DNA from: Streptomyces sp. NBC_01244 | GTDB taxonomy: Bacteria; Actinomycetota; Actinomycetes; Streptomycetales; Streptomycetaceae | Length of the DNA stretch: 64,000 bases | Assembly (NCBI RefSeq): GCF_035987325.1 | Contig: NZ_CP108488.1 | Span: 7,874,001 to 7,938,000 of the forward strand | Reading direction: 5' to 3' | Shown here: positions 44,623-52,609 of the stretch, piece by piece | How the letters are laid out: each line of letters starts with the position of its first letter | Numbering within the stretch: the first letter of the stretch is position 1 | Program-made: the position numbers and the translations under genes | Notes under the pieces: model-generated | Seen by the model: the letters and a program-made list of their open reading frames with translations, nothing else | Told to the model about the DNA's origin: nothing | The model's database searches: none

Positions 44623-45192
44623 GTGAACGACGTGTTGGAACGTCTGCGGGCCGAAGCGGGGCGGGCCCCGGAGGGCGAGGCGCAGTACGAGGCCCTGCTC
44701 GCGCAGGACGCGGACGGCCTGGCGGCCTCCCTGACCTCCGCCGGGCTGCCCCTGTGGGCCCGCGAAACGGCCGCGTACCGGCTGGGACTGGCCGGAGACC
44801 GGCGCGCCTTCGAATCCCTGGTCCTGCTGCTCAACCACCGGGACCCGCCGCGCTGCGAGGCGGCCGCGCAGGCGCTGGCCGTCCTCGGCGACCCGCGCAC
44901 CGCCCGCGCGGCGGCGGCGCTGGCCACGAACGAGCTGCGCACGGCCTACGCCCTGCATCCGGTCCGGCTGCTGGCGGCGCTGCGCGCCCCGGAGTCCGCC
45001 CCGGCGCTGATCAGCACGCTGTCGCGGCTCCTCGCGCCGCACGACCCGTACTGGCGGGTGGCGCTGGCCTGTGTGGAGGGGCTGGGCGCGCTGGCGGACC
45101 AGCGCGCCCGTGAGGTCCTGACCCGGGCCCAGTCGCACCCCCGGCTGGCGGTGGCGGCGACCGCGGCCCTGCGGGGGCTGGGCGAGGCCTAG
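44623..45192 (+). CDS. HEAT-repeat domain protein
   Basis: A 189-aa, Ala/Leu-rich helical protein with at least four HEAT-like repeats (PLWARETAAYRLGLAGD, RCEAAAQALAVLGDP, YWRVALACVEGLGALAD, RLAVAATAALRGLGE). Such solenoids are scaffolds for protein binding; no enzymatic residues are seen. It starts with GTG. Its stop codon TAG is the first TAG of the inverted-repeat element at 45189-45353. It is divergent from the hydroxyacyl-CoA dehydrogenase, with no clear functional link. Confidence 0.85.
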   Translation: MNDVLERLRAEAGRAPEGEAQYEALLAQDADGLAASLTSAGLPLWARETAAYRLGLAGDRRAFESLVLLLNHRDPPRCEAAAQALAVLGDPRTARAAAALATNELRTAYALHPVRLLAALRAPESAPALISTLSRLLAPHDPYWRVALACVEGLGALADQRAREVLTRAQSHPRLAVAATAALRGLGEA

Positions 45193-45353
45193 TGCTGTGA
45201 CCGGAAAGGTTCACCGGGTCGCGACGCCCGGTACGGCACCTCGCCGCGTTGTCGGACCACGCCGGTACGTCCAGTACGAGGCGCGGTCCTCCGCCTTGCG
45301 ATGCACCGCACCGAACGCCGCGACCCGGCAAACCCTTCCGGCCACAGCACTAG
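45189..45353. repeat. 165-bp CTAG-bounded inverted-repeat element between convergent genes
   Basis: Begins with CTAG (45189-45192, the HEAT gene stop) and ends with CTAG (45350-45353). The outer 35 bases of the two arms differ at four positions, all transitions. The arms continue with lower similarity to a centre containing GTACGTCCAGTAC (about 45265-45277). No open frame with coding character. MITE-like, with likely folding as one long hairpin and a bidirectional terminator position; RidA converges from the other side with its stop at 45358. Confidence 0.8.
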
Positions 45354-45357
45354 AGCC

Positions 45358-45882
45358 TCAGCCGGCGAAGCCGGTCTTGAACCCGGTCCCGAAGCCGGCC
45401 CGGGAGCCGGTCCGGAAACCGGACTCGGACTCGTCGGTGGCGGGAGCGGTCCCGGTCCCGGTCCCGGTCCGCTCCGGCAGGACCGCGAAGGCCTCGATCT
45501 CCATCAGCAGTTCGGGCCGGAACAGCGCCGCCACCTGGACCGCCGAGGAGGCCGGGAGGCGGTCCGGGGCGATCACCTCGTCACGGGCCTCCCGTACCGC
45601 CGGGAGGTGGGCGACGTCCGTGACGAAGTACGTCAGCTTCACCACGTCCTCGAAGGTGGCCCCGGCCGCCGCCAGGCACCGCCGCAGGTTCTCGAACACC
45701 TGCCGGGCCTGGGCGGCGGCGTCGCCCTCACCGACCAGCTCGCCCTTCTCGTCGAAGGCGCACTGTCCGGACACGGCGACGAACCGCCCGGTGCCCCAGA
45801 CGACATGGTTGTAGCCGGTGCCCGGGGCCACGCCCTGGGGCGCGGCGATGCGGGTGAGGTGGTTGTCCTGTGAAGTGGTCAT
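45358..45882 (-). CDS. RidA-family (YjgF/UK114) protein with repetitive C-terminal tail
   Basis: Small trimeric deaminase-fold protein. The core (about 1-137) has the RidA pattern FVAVSGQCAFDEKGELVGEGD, ENLRRCLAAAGATFEDVVKL and a terminal MEIEAFAVLP. The usual Arg in the IEA.A segment for imine hydrolysis (family motif R then IE) is not obvious, so it may be outside the archetypal RidA subgroup. After residue 137 comes a tail of about 37 residues made of GTGTGT and GFxTG/AGFGTGF repeats, encoded by a tract of GACCGG-type repeats; this is absent from normal family members. It converges on the inverted-repeat element. Confidence 0.85.
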   Translation of the reverse strand: MTTSQDNHLTRIAAPQGVAPGTGYNHVVWGTGRFVAVSGQCAFDEKGELVGEGDAAAQARQVFENLRRCLAAAGATFEDVVKLTYFVTDVAHLPAVREARDEVIAPDRLPASSAVQVAALFRPELLMEIEAFAVLPERTGTGTGTAPATDESESGFRTGSRAGFGTGFKTGFAG

Positions 45883-45907
45883 GGCCAGGATCTTGCCCGC
45901 TCCCGAG

Positions 45908-47494
45908 TCAGCCCCGGAAGCCGAGCAGGCCGTGGAGCGCCGCGCCGCCCGCCGACGGCGGGACCGCGCGGGTCGCCGGAACCGGGGTGGGGGCCGGCTG
46001 GGCGGGGCAGACGGCGTCCGCGGCCCTGCCCGTCAGCAGGTACGAGGACAGCTTCTCGTCGAGGCACTTGTTGCCGCTGAGGGCGATGCCGTGGTTGCCG
46101 CCGCCCTCCTCGACCACCAGCGCCGAGCCCGCGAGCTTGCGCCGCATGCTCACCGCGCCCTCGTACGGGGTCGCCGCGTCCTCGGTCGCCTGGAAGAGGA
46201 GCGCCTGCGGGAGCGCCGTGTTGGTGACGTCCGGGGCCTGGAGCGGCTCGGTCGGCCAGAACGCGCACGGGGCGTTGTACCAGGCGTTGTTCCAGGTCAT
46301 GAAGGGCGCCTTGGCGTGCGTGCGCCACATGTCGGCCCGCCACTGGTTCCAGTTCCTGGGCCACGCGGAGTCCCGGCACTGCACGGCCGTGTAGACGCTG
46401 TAGCTGTTGCCGGCCGAGGGCTCCACCGCGCCGAACTTCTCGTACGCGGAGACCAGCGGCTTCGGGTCGCCGTCCACGGAGTACGAGGCGAAGGCCGCCG
46501 CGAGGTGCGGCCAGTAGCCGTTGAAGTAGCCGCCCGGCATGAAGGTGTCCTCCAGCTCCGCCGGGCCAACCTTGGCGCCCGCCGGGGCGGTGCGCAGGGC
46601 GGTCCGCATCTCGTACCAGCGGGACTCGACCCGGGCCGGGTCGGTGCCGAGGTGGTACGTGGAGTCGTACCGGGCCACCCAGGCCAGGAAGGCCTTGTGG
46701 CGGGAGTCGAAGGCCTGGTCCTGCGCGAGGTTGTCCTCGTACCAGACCCCGGCCGGGTCGACGACGGAGTCCAGGACCAGGCGGTGCACCCGGTCCGGGT
46801 GGAGCTTGGCGTACACCGCGCCCAGGTAGGTGCCGTAGGAGTAGCCGAAGTAGCTCAGCTTGTCGGCGCGCAGGGCGGTGCGCAGCACTTCGAGGTCACG
46901 GGCCGCCGACACCGTGCCGATGTACGGGAGGACGTCGGCGTGCTTGGTCTGGCAGGACTCGGCGAAGGACTTCACCCGCTCCAGGTTGGCCCGCTCGGTC
47001 TCCTCGTCCAGCGGTACGGAGTCGGGCCGTACGGGGGTGAAGTGGCCCGCGCCGCAGTCCAGGGCGGGCTCGCTCTTGCCGACGCCCCGGGGGTCGAAGC
47101 CGATCACGTCGTACTGGCCCGCGACCTCCTTGGGCAGCGCGGAGGCGATGAACCCGGCCAGGGTGCGTCCGCTGCCGCCGGGCCCGCCGGGGTTGACCAG
47201 CAGCGGGCCCTGGGAGCGGGCGGCCGTGTGGGGGACCCGGGTCAGGGCGAGGGAGATCTGCCGGCCGGCCGGGTTGTCGTGGTCGAGGGGGACCTTGAGG
47301 GAGGCGCACTGGAGCGTCGGGTAGCGGGAGGTCGCGCAGTTGGACCACTTCAGGGCTTCGGCGGCCGGGGCTGCCGCTGCCGGGGCCGCGGCCGTGACCG
47401 GGCCCGCCAGGGCGGCGGTGAGGGTCGACACGGCCAGCAGGACGGCGGCGCGCCTCAGAGCGGGACCGCGCTTGTTCTTCATCGGGTGCAGCAT
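45908..47494 (-). CDS. Secreted alpha/beta-hydrolase, tripeptidyl aminopeptidase (Tap/Slp) family
   Basis: Exported peptidase of 528 aa removing tripeptides or related groups from protein N-termini outside the cell. A basic N-terminus and Ala-rich hydrophobic segment form the signal peptide (about 10-45). Catalytic parts: oxyanion segment NPGGPGGSG (101-109), nucleophile Ser219 in GYSYGTYLG, acid in ATEDAATPYEGA and His in GGGNHGIA, followed by the C-terminal TAP-like domain. The tail after residue 500 is Pro/Ala-rich. GGGAGG is four bases before ATG 47494. It stands alone downstream of the truncated radical-SAM gene. Confidence 0.92.
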   Translation of the reverse strand: MLHPMKNKRGPALRRAAVLLAVSTLTAALAGPVTAAAPAAAAPAAEALKWSNCATSRYPTLQCASLKVPLDHDNPAGRQISLALTRVPHTAARSQGPLLVNPGGPGGSGRTLAGFIASALPKEVAGQYDVIGFDPRGVGKSEPALDCGAGHFTPVRPDSVPLDEETERANLERVKSFAESCQTKHADVLPYIGTVSAARDLEVLRTALRADKLSYFGYSYGTYLGAVYAKLHPDRVHRLVLDSVVDPAGVWYEDNLAQDQAFDSRHKAFLAWVARYDSTYHLGTDPARVESRWYEMRTALRTAPAGAKVGPAELEDTFMPGGYFNGYWPHLAAAFASYSVDGDPKPLVSAYEKFGAVEPSAGNSYSVYTAVQCRDSAWPRNWNQWRADMWRTHAKAPFMTWNNAWYNAPCAFWPTEPLQAPDVTNTALPQALLFQATEDAATPYEGAVSMRRKLAGSALVVEEGGGNHGIALSGNKCLDEKLSSYLLTGRAADAVCPAQPAPTPVPATRAVPPSAGGAALHGLLGFRG

Positions 47495-47617
47495 GGGGCC
47501 TCCCAGCCGAGGGTTCTGGGCGGAATCGTCCCGGAACCTGCGCGCGGAAGGGGGGATTGGGGCCCCGATTGGCCCGATGTGATGACCCTTCAGTCGGTCG
47601 TACGGTCGTACGGGTGC

Positions 47618-47977
47618 TCAGAGCAGGCTGAGCTGGGTCGCCCCGGGCGCGGGCGCGGGCCCGCCCGGCCGCTCCGGTACGGCGATCCGCCGGTCCGGTC
47701 CGCGATCTCCGCGACCTCCGGGGCCGATGCCGAATTCGGCTGCCAGTTCGTGGACTTGGCGGGTGATCATCCGCTGGTACCAGGTGGGCGCGTACGAGCC
47801 GCCCGCGTACATCCGCTCGTACCGCTCGACCAGGTGGGGGTGGTGCTCGCCCAGCCAGGCCGTGAACCACTCCCGCGCCCCGGGGCGCAGATGGAGTACC
47901 AGGGGTGTCACGGAGCTCGCACCCGACTCGGCGACGGCCCGGACGTGCGCACGCGCTGCTGTGGCAACGCCGGGCAT
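47618..47977 (-). pseudogene. Radical-SAM protein (Rv2578c-type), 3' fragment only
   Basis: The last 119 codons of a radical-SAM gene: MPGVATAA..., VTPLVLHLRPGAREWF, HHPHLVERYERMYAGGSYAP and a basic/Pro-rich tail, which matches the C-terminus of the Rv2578c family. The CxxxCxxC iron-sulfur part and everything upstream of the MPG segment is missing. In the same frame upstream of 47977 the sequence loses homology, and within 70 bases the divergent recombinase gene begins. The gene has evidently been split by integration at this point. Confidence 0.8.
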
Positions 47978-48044
47978 CAGCCGGTAGCTGCCTTCTTTCG
48001 TTGAACACCAGCAGTCCTCTCCTCTGTCGTGGGAGCCTGGCCGG
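47978..48044. other. Presumed attachment-site (attL-type) junction
   Basis: The short stretch between the radical-SAM remnant and the recombinase start. Large serine integrases recombine next to their own gene, so the crossover should lie near the loss of radical-SAM homology at about 47975-47995. I found no matching core sequence at the right side of the recombinase gene. Position approximate. Confidence 0.4.
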
Positions 48045-49673
48045 ATGAGCACTCCAGCGGAGAGTCCGGCCAGGCTGATCGACCTCGTGTGCCGGAAGTC
48101 GCAGGCCGTCAAGTCGAAGAGCGGCCAACGAGAGATCAGCGTGCGGGCCCAGGAGGCGCGAGGCCGCCGTACTGCCGAAGAACTGGGCCTGACGGTGCGG
48201 AACGTCTGGCGGGAAGTCGGTTCGGCCTCACGGTTCCGGAGGTCCGGCAAGGTGCCGCAGCAAGACCTTGCGCTCCAGGCGTTGGAGCGGGGTGAGACCG
48301 GCGCGCTGTGGGTTTTCCGGCTCGACCGCTGGACCCGGCGCGGCGCCGGGGCGATTCTGTCGATCGTCGAGCCCCGGGACGGCCGCCCCCGTCGTTTGCT
48401 TGTGGACAACGGTGACCCCGACAGCCCCGGCATCGCTCTGGACAGTGCGAATCCCCGGGATCGAGCCGAGCTCATTCGACGCGCTGAAGACGCACGCGAG
48501 GAATCCGAGGGGCTGAGCGAGCGAGTGAGGAACACCAAGACCTTCCAGCGCGACAACGGGGAGTGGCTGAACGGTGTGGCGCCCTACGGTCTTCGCCTCG
48601 TGATAGTGAGCGTCGAGGACGGCGACGGCGAAGTGGTCGAAGAACGGAAGCTTGGGTGCGACCTGGAGACCTCGGCCGGCATCCCGGGTGAACCGGACGT
48701 GACCAAATTCCATGTCGCGCGCGAGGTGGTCCATCGGCTGCCGGTCGCAGGCGTACCGAAGCGCGAGATTGCCCGAAGGCTGAACGCGCGGGGCGTCCCC
48801 TCGCCGACGGGGAAGACCTGGGCGTTCAGCACAGTCGCCAACATGATCGGAAATCCTGCGTATGCCGGGTGGCAGGTGACCGGTAGGGAGGACGGGAAGT
48901 CCCGGCGCCTGCTCTATCGAAACGCTGCAGGAGAGAAGGTCGGTGTGATGGCCGGCCCGGCAATGCTCAGCGAGGACGAGTGGAATGAGGCCCAAGCGGC
49001 ATCACAGGGAACCGGTCCCCCCGCTGACAAGAACTCGTGGCGTGCGCGGCACGTCCTCACGGACCTCCTGGAATGTGCCGGGTGCGGATCGTCCATGACC
49101 TGGCGCGGCAAGGGGTACGCCTGTTGGCGTCCCGGGGCCGGTGGCGTGTGTCCGGCGCCCTCGTATGTGGCCAGACATGGCGCGGAGAATCACGTTTTCG
49201 AGTGTTGGTCCTTGCGAATCGCCGAAGCTCGACCGGGGGACGCACTGCTTGCTGTTGTGGCCGAACGCTGGACAGCTCGCCAGGACCCGCGGACGGCCGT
49301 GGCCGAGGCGGACGCCGAGGCGGCGCTGGCGAAGTCGGAGGGCGCGCTGTCCCGGCTTTGGCGGGACCGGCGAGGTGGGCTGTATGACGGACCCTCGGAA
49401 CGCTTCTTCGCTCCTGCGCTACGAGAGGCAAACGACGCTGTCGTGTCCGCGCAGAGAGGTCTGGAGGCGGCTCGGGGCGAAACGGTCGCAGACATCGGCT
49501 TCCTCCTCGAAAGCGGTAGCCGGAGTGAAGTGTGGGAATCCGCCGACGACGCGCTGAGGCGGGATCTGCTCCGCCTCGCCATCCGACGCATCCGGGTCAC
49601 GAAGGCGGACTACCGGGGGCAAGCGTTCGACGGCCACAAGCGCATGGAGTTCGCCTGGCATGACGACGAGTAG
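48045..49673 (+). CDS. Large serine recombinase (phage/ICE-type integrase)
   Basis: Site-specific integrase of 542 aa. The N-terminal resolvase domain (1-150) has the probable catalytic Ser32 in REISVRAQ and the arginine-rich FRLDRWTRRG. A Recombinase domain follows (about 170-290, GVAPYGLRL, PVAGVPKREIARRLNARGVPSPTGKTW). Then come a Zn ribbon with ECAGCGSSM (near 345) and later Cys pairs, and a coiled-coil segment (about 405-490). Base composition is somewhat less GC-rich than neighbours, and TCG/CGA/AAG codons are more frequent, fitting transfer. No excisionase, replication or capsid genes follow, so the mobile element is a remnant. Confidence 0.93.
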   Translation: MSTPAESPARLIDLVCRKSQAVKSKSGQREISVRAQEARGRRTAEELGLTVRNVWREVGSASRFRRSGKVPQQDLALQALERGETGALWVFRLDRWTRRGAGAILSIVEPRDGRPRRLLVDNGDPDSPGIALDSANPRDRAELIRRAEDAREESEGLSERVRNTKTFQRDNGEWLNGVAPYGLRLVIVSVEDGDGEVVEERKLGCDLETSAGIPGEPDVTKFHVAREVVHRLPVAGVPKREIARRLNARGVPSPTGKTWAFSTVANMIGNPAYAGWQVTGREDGKSRRLLYRNAAGEKVGVMAGPAMLSEDEWNEAQAASQGTGPPADKNSWRARHVLTDLLECAGCGSSMTWRGKGYACWRPGAGGVCPAPSYVARHGAENHVFECWSLRIAEARPGDALLAVVAERWTARQDPRTAVAEADAEAALAKSEGALSRLWRDRRGGLYDGPSERFFAPALREANDAVVSAQRGLEAARGETVADIGFLLESGSRSEVWESADDALRRDLLRLAIRRIRVTKADYRGQAFDGHKRMEFAWHDDE

Positions 49674-49779
49674 CCGAGCGGCTCCCCGACGGCCTGCCTC
49701 CGGAGCCCGGATTTGGGCGCCCGCCCCGGAGGTGGTTGGCTTCGCGGTGACGAGCGAACACAACTGCTGGAGGAACGCC

Positions 49780-50223
49780 ATGGCGCAGGTCGAGGCCACC
49801 ACGGAACGCATCATCGGGGCGGACGCGGAGACCGTGTTCGACGCGCTGGCCGACTACACCGGGACCCGGGGCAAGGTGCTGCCCGAGCACTTCAGCGAGT
49901 ACGAGGTGCGCGAGGGCGGCGACGGCGAGGGCACCCTCGTCCACTGGAAGCTCCAGGCCACGAGCAAGCGGGTCCGCGACTGCCTGCTGGAGGTCACCGA
50001 GCCCACCGACGGCCAGCTCGTGGAGAAGGACCGCAACTCCTCCATGGTCACCACCTGGACCGTCACCCCGGCGGGCGAGGGCAAGTCCAAGGCCGTCGTC
50101 ACCACCGTGTGGGACGGCGCCGGCGGCATCGGCGGCTTCTTCGAGCGCACCTTCGCGCCCAAGGGCCTGGCCCGCATCTACGACACCCTCCTCGCCAACC
50201 TGGCCGCCGAAGTCAAGGGCTGA
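49780..50223 (+). CDS. SRPBCC (START/Bet v1-like) family protein
   Basis: Small hydrophobic-ligand-binding protein of 147 aa with the polyketide-cyclase/dehydratase-like fold: VEATTERIIGADAETVFDALADYTG at the start, a beta-sheet core and the C-terminal helix FFERTFAPKGLARIYDTLLANL. GGAGG is six bases before ATG 49780; the open frame extends 40 codons upstream without homology. It is the first ordinary chromosomal gene after the recombinase. Ligand unknown. Confidence 0.88.
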   Translation: MAQVEATTERIIGADAETVFDALADYTGTRGKVLPEHFSEYEVREGGDGEGTLVHWKLQATSKRVRDCLLEVTEPTDGQLVEKDRNSSMVTTWTVTPAGEGKSKAVVTTVWDGAGGIGGFFERTFAPKGLARIYDTLLANLAAEVKG

Positions 50224-50382
50224 GCAAGGCCGTTGCCGGTGAGGCCGGGGGTCGGGCCTCACCGGATCGGGTGAAATGGGCCTGCCCGCGACCCGGGCGC
50301 GGCCCGGGCGTGGCCACGAGGCCCGGCGGGGGCCGGAGAGCTAGGGTGGGGCCCTGAGCGCTACCGACCGCCCGGGGGCCCG

Positions 50383-51216
50383 ATGAAGATCCTCATCTCC
50401 GCCGACATGGAAGGCGCCACCGGCGTCACCTGGCCCGCCGACGTGCTGCCGGGGACCCCGCAGTGGGAACGCTGCCGGACCATGTTCACCTCCGACGTGA
50501 ACGCCGCCGTCCTCGGGTTCTACGACGCCGGCGCCGACCAGGTCCTCGTCAACGAGGCCCACTGGACCATGCGCAACCTGCTGCTGGAGCGGCTCGACGC
50601 GCGCGTCGAGATGCTGACCGGCCGTCACAAATCCCTCTCCATGGTCGAGGGCGTCCAGCACGGAGACGTCGACGGCATCGCCTTCGTCGGCTACCACACG
50701 GGCGCCGGCGCCGAGGGCGTGCTCGCCCACACCTACCTCGCCAACTCCATCACCGGGGTCTGGATCAACGGGACCCGCGCCAGCGAGGGCCTGCTCAACG
50801 CGCACGTGGTCGCCGAGTACGGGGTCCCGGTCGTCCTGGTCACCGGAGACGACCTGACCTGCGCCGACGCCGCCGCCTACGCCCCGGACGCGGTGACGGT
50901 CGCGGTCAAGGACCACGTCTCGCGCTACGCCGCCGTCTGCCGCACCCCGGCCCGTACGGCCGCCGACATCAGGGCCGCCGCCAAGGAGGCCGCCGCCCTC
51001 GCCGTCCGGTACGAACCGGTGCGGGGCGGGCCGTTCGCGGTGGAGGTCGAGTTCGACGCCGAGCACCTGGCGATGGCCGCCACGGTGGTGCCCGGAGTCG
51101 AGCGATCGGGTGAGCGTAGGGTCGGGTACACGAGCGAAACGATGTACGAGGGGATCCGGACCTTCAAGGCGGTCACCACGATCGTCTCGGCAGCGGTGGA
51201 GGAGCAATATGGCTGA
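50383..51216 (+). CDS. dppA: M55-family D-aminopeptidase (DppA-like)
   Basis: Zn-dependent self-compartmentalising aminopeptidase for D-amino-acid peptides, possibly from peptidoglycan. The 277-aa protein begins MKILISADMEGATGVT, giving metal ligands Asp8 and Glu10. Further ligand histidines are in NEAHWTMRN (about 60) and GYHTGAGAEG (about 104), and the glutamate lies in NGTRASEGLLNA. First gene of a tight three-gene peptidase operon: its stop overlaps the M20 start by eight bases. Assignment is by family motifs. Confidence 0.92.
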   Translation: MKILISADMEGATGVTWPADVLPGTPQWERCRTMFTSDVNAAVLGFYDAGADQVLVNEAHWTMRNLLLERLDARVEMLTGRHKSLSMVEGVQHGDVDGIAFVGYHTGAGAEGVLAHTYLANSITGVWINGTRASEGLLNAHVVAEYGVPVVLVTGDDLTCADAAAYAPDAVTVAVKDHVSRYAAVCRTPARTAADIRAAAKEAAALAVRYEPVRGGPFAVEVEFDAEHLAMAATVVPGVERSGERRVGYTSETMYEGIRTFKAVTTIVSAAVEEQYG

Positions 51217-52609
51217 CATGTCCGGTCCGGATGGACCCGGGAGCGGCCCGGCCGCCCCTGCCGCCCCCGGCACACCCGGCACACCCGGCACTCCCGTCGA
51301 TCAGACGGCGCTCGACGAGGCCGTCGAGTTCACCTCGGGCCTGATCCGCATCGACACCACCAACCGCGGCGGCGGCGACTGCCGGGAGCGCCCGGCCGCC
51401 GAGTACGTCGCCGAGCGGCTGGCGGACATCGGCCTCGAGCCCGCGCTGCTGGAGCGCACCCCGGGCCGCACCAACGTGGTGGCCCGGATCGCGGGCACCG
51501 ACCCCACCGCCCCCGCCCTCCTGGTCCACGGCCACCTCGACGTGGTCCCGGCCGAGGCCGCCGACTGGAGCGTGGACCCCTTCTCGGGCGAGGTGCGGGA
51601 CGGGGTGGTGTGGGGCCGCGGTGCCGTCGACATGAAGAACATGGACGCGATGGTGCTGGCCGTCGCACGGGCGTGGGCGCGGGCCGGAGTGAAGCCGCGG
51701 CGCGACATCGTGATCGCCTACACCGCCGACGAGGAGGACAGCGCGATCGACGGCTCCGGCTTCCTCGCCGACCACCACCCCGAGCTCTTCGAAGGCTGTA
51801 CCGAGGGCATCAGCGAATCCGGGGCCTTCACCGTGCACGCCGCCCCCGGACAGGCCCTCTACCCGATCGCCGCCGGTGAACGCGGCACCGCCTGGCTGAA
51901 GCTCACCGCGACCGGCACCGCCGGACACGGCTCCAAGCCCAACCGGGCCAACGCGGTCAGCCGGCTCGCCGCCGCCGTCGCCCGCATCGGCGAACACGAC
52001 TGGCCGGTCCGCCTCACCGACACCGTCACCGCCTGCATCACCGAACTCGCCGCCCTGCAGGGGATGTCGGTGGACCCTCGGGCTCCGGGCTTCCAGCTCG
52101 ACCAGATCCTCAACAAGCTCGGACCGGCCGGCGCCCTCGTCGAGGCGACCGTCCGCAACAGCGCCAACCCGACCATGCTCAGCGCCGGTTACAAGCTCAA
52201 CGTCATCCCTGGCACCGCCACCGCCTACGTGGACGGCCGGATGCTGCCCGGAGGCGAGGTCGAGTTCGCCGCCACCCTCGACGAGCTCACCGGACCGGAC
52301 GTGCGCTGGGAGTTCCACCACCGGGAGGTGGCCCTCGAAGCCCCCGTGGACGGGCGGACGTACGGGATCCTGCGCGAGTCCGTCGAGGCCTTCGACCCCG
52401 AGGGCCACGTGGTGCCCTTCTGCATGGCGGGCGGCACCGACGCCAAGCAGTTCTCCCGACTCGGCATCACCGGCTACGGCTTCTCCCCGCTCAAGCTGCC
52501 GCCCGGCTTCGACTACTGGTCCCTCTTCCACGGAGTGGACGAGCGGGTGCCCGTCGACGCCCTGCACTTCGGGGTCCGCGTCCTCGACCGCGCCCTGCGC
52601 GCACTGTGA
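51209..52609 (+). CDS. M20-family metallopeptidase (dipeptidase/deacylase)
   Basis: Dinuclear-Zn hydrolase of 466 aa. Metal and catalytic segments: LLVHGHLDVVP (about 97-107, His/Asp), WGRGAVDMKNMDA (shared Asp), TADEEDSAIDG (catalytic and metal Glu) and a late His in SLFHGVDERV. A typical dimerisation lid lies between. The first 30 residues contain a GTPGTPGTP repeat. ATG 51209 has GGAGGAG upstream and overlaps the dppA stop; its own stop overlaps the next GTG. It probably finishes degradation of peptides released by DppA and the S9 enzyme. Confidence 0.93.
   Translation: MADMSGPDGPGSGPAAPAAPGTPGTPGTPVDQTALDEAVEFTSGLIRIDTTNRGGGDCRERPAAEYVAERLADIGLEPALLERTPGRTNVVARIAGTDPTAPALLVHGHLDVVPAEAADWSVDPFSGEVRDGVVWGRGAVDMKNMDAMVLAVARAWARAGVKPRRDIVIAYTADEEDSAIDGSGFLADHHPELFEGCTEGISESGAFTVHAAPGQALYPIAAGERGTAWLKLTATGTAGHGSKPNRANAVSRLAAAVARIGEHDWPVRLTDTVTACITELAALQGMSVDPRAPGFQLDQILNKLGPAGALVEATVRNSANPTMLSAGYKLNVIPGTATAYVDGRMLPGGEVEFAATLDELTGPDVRWEFHHREVALEAPVDGRTYGILRESVEAFDPEGHVVPFCMAGGTDAKQFSRLGITGYGFSPLKLPPGFDYWSLFHGVDERVPVDALHFGVRVLDRALRAL

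Noticed and set aside
44220..45113. Plus-strand open frame through the dehydrogenase/HEAT divergent region
   Set aside because: Its first part is repetitive Arg/Glu/Gly sequence and it continues out of frame through the HEAT gene, so it is not a gene.
49697..49732. Terminator after the recombinase gene
   Set aside because: CCTCCGG and CCGGAGG can pair, but the 22-base loop and lack of a U-tract make it weak, and the arm may simply be chance in GC-rich DNA.
48045..50223. Complete integrated prophage or ICE at the recombinase
   Set aside because: No replication, packaging, excision or conjugation gene lies to the right. Genes from 49780 onward look like ordinary Streptomyces chromosome, so only a remnant is supported.
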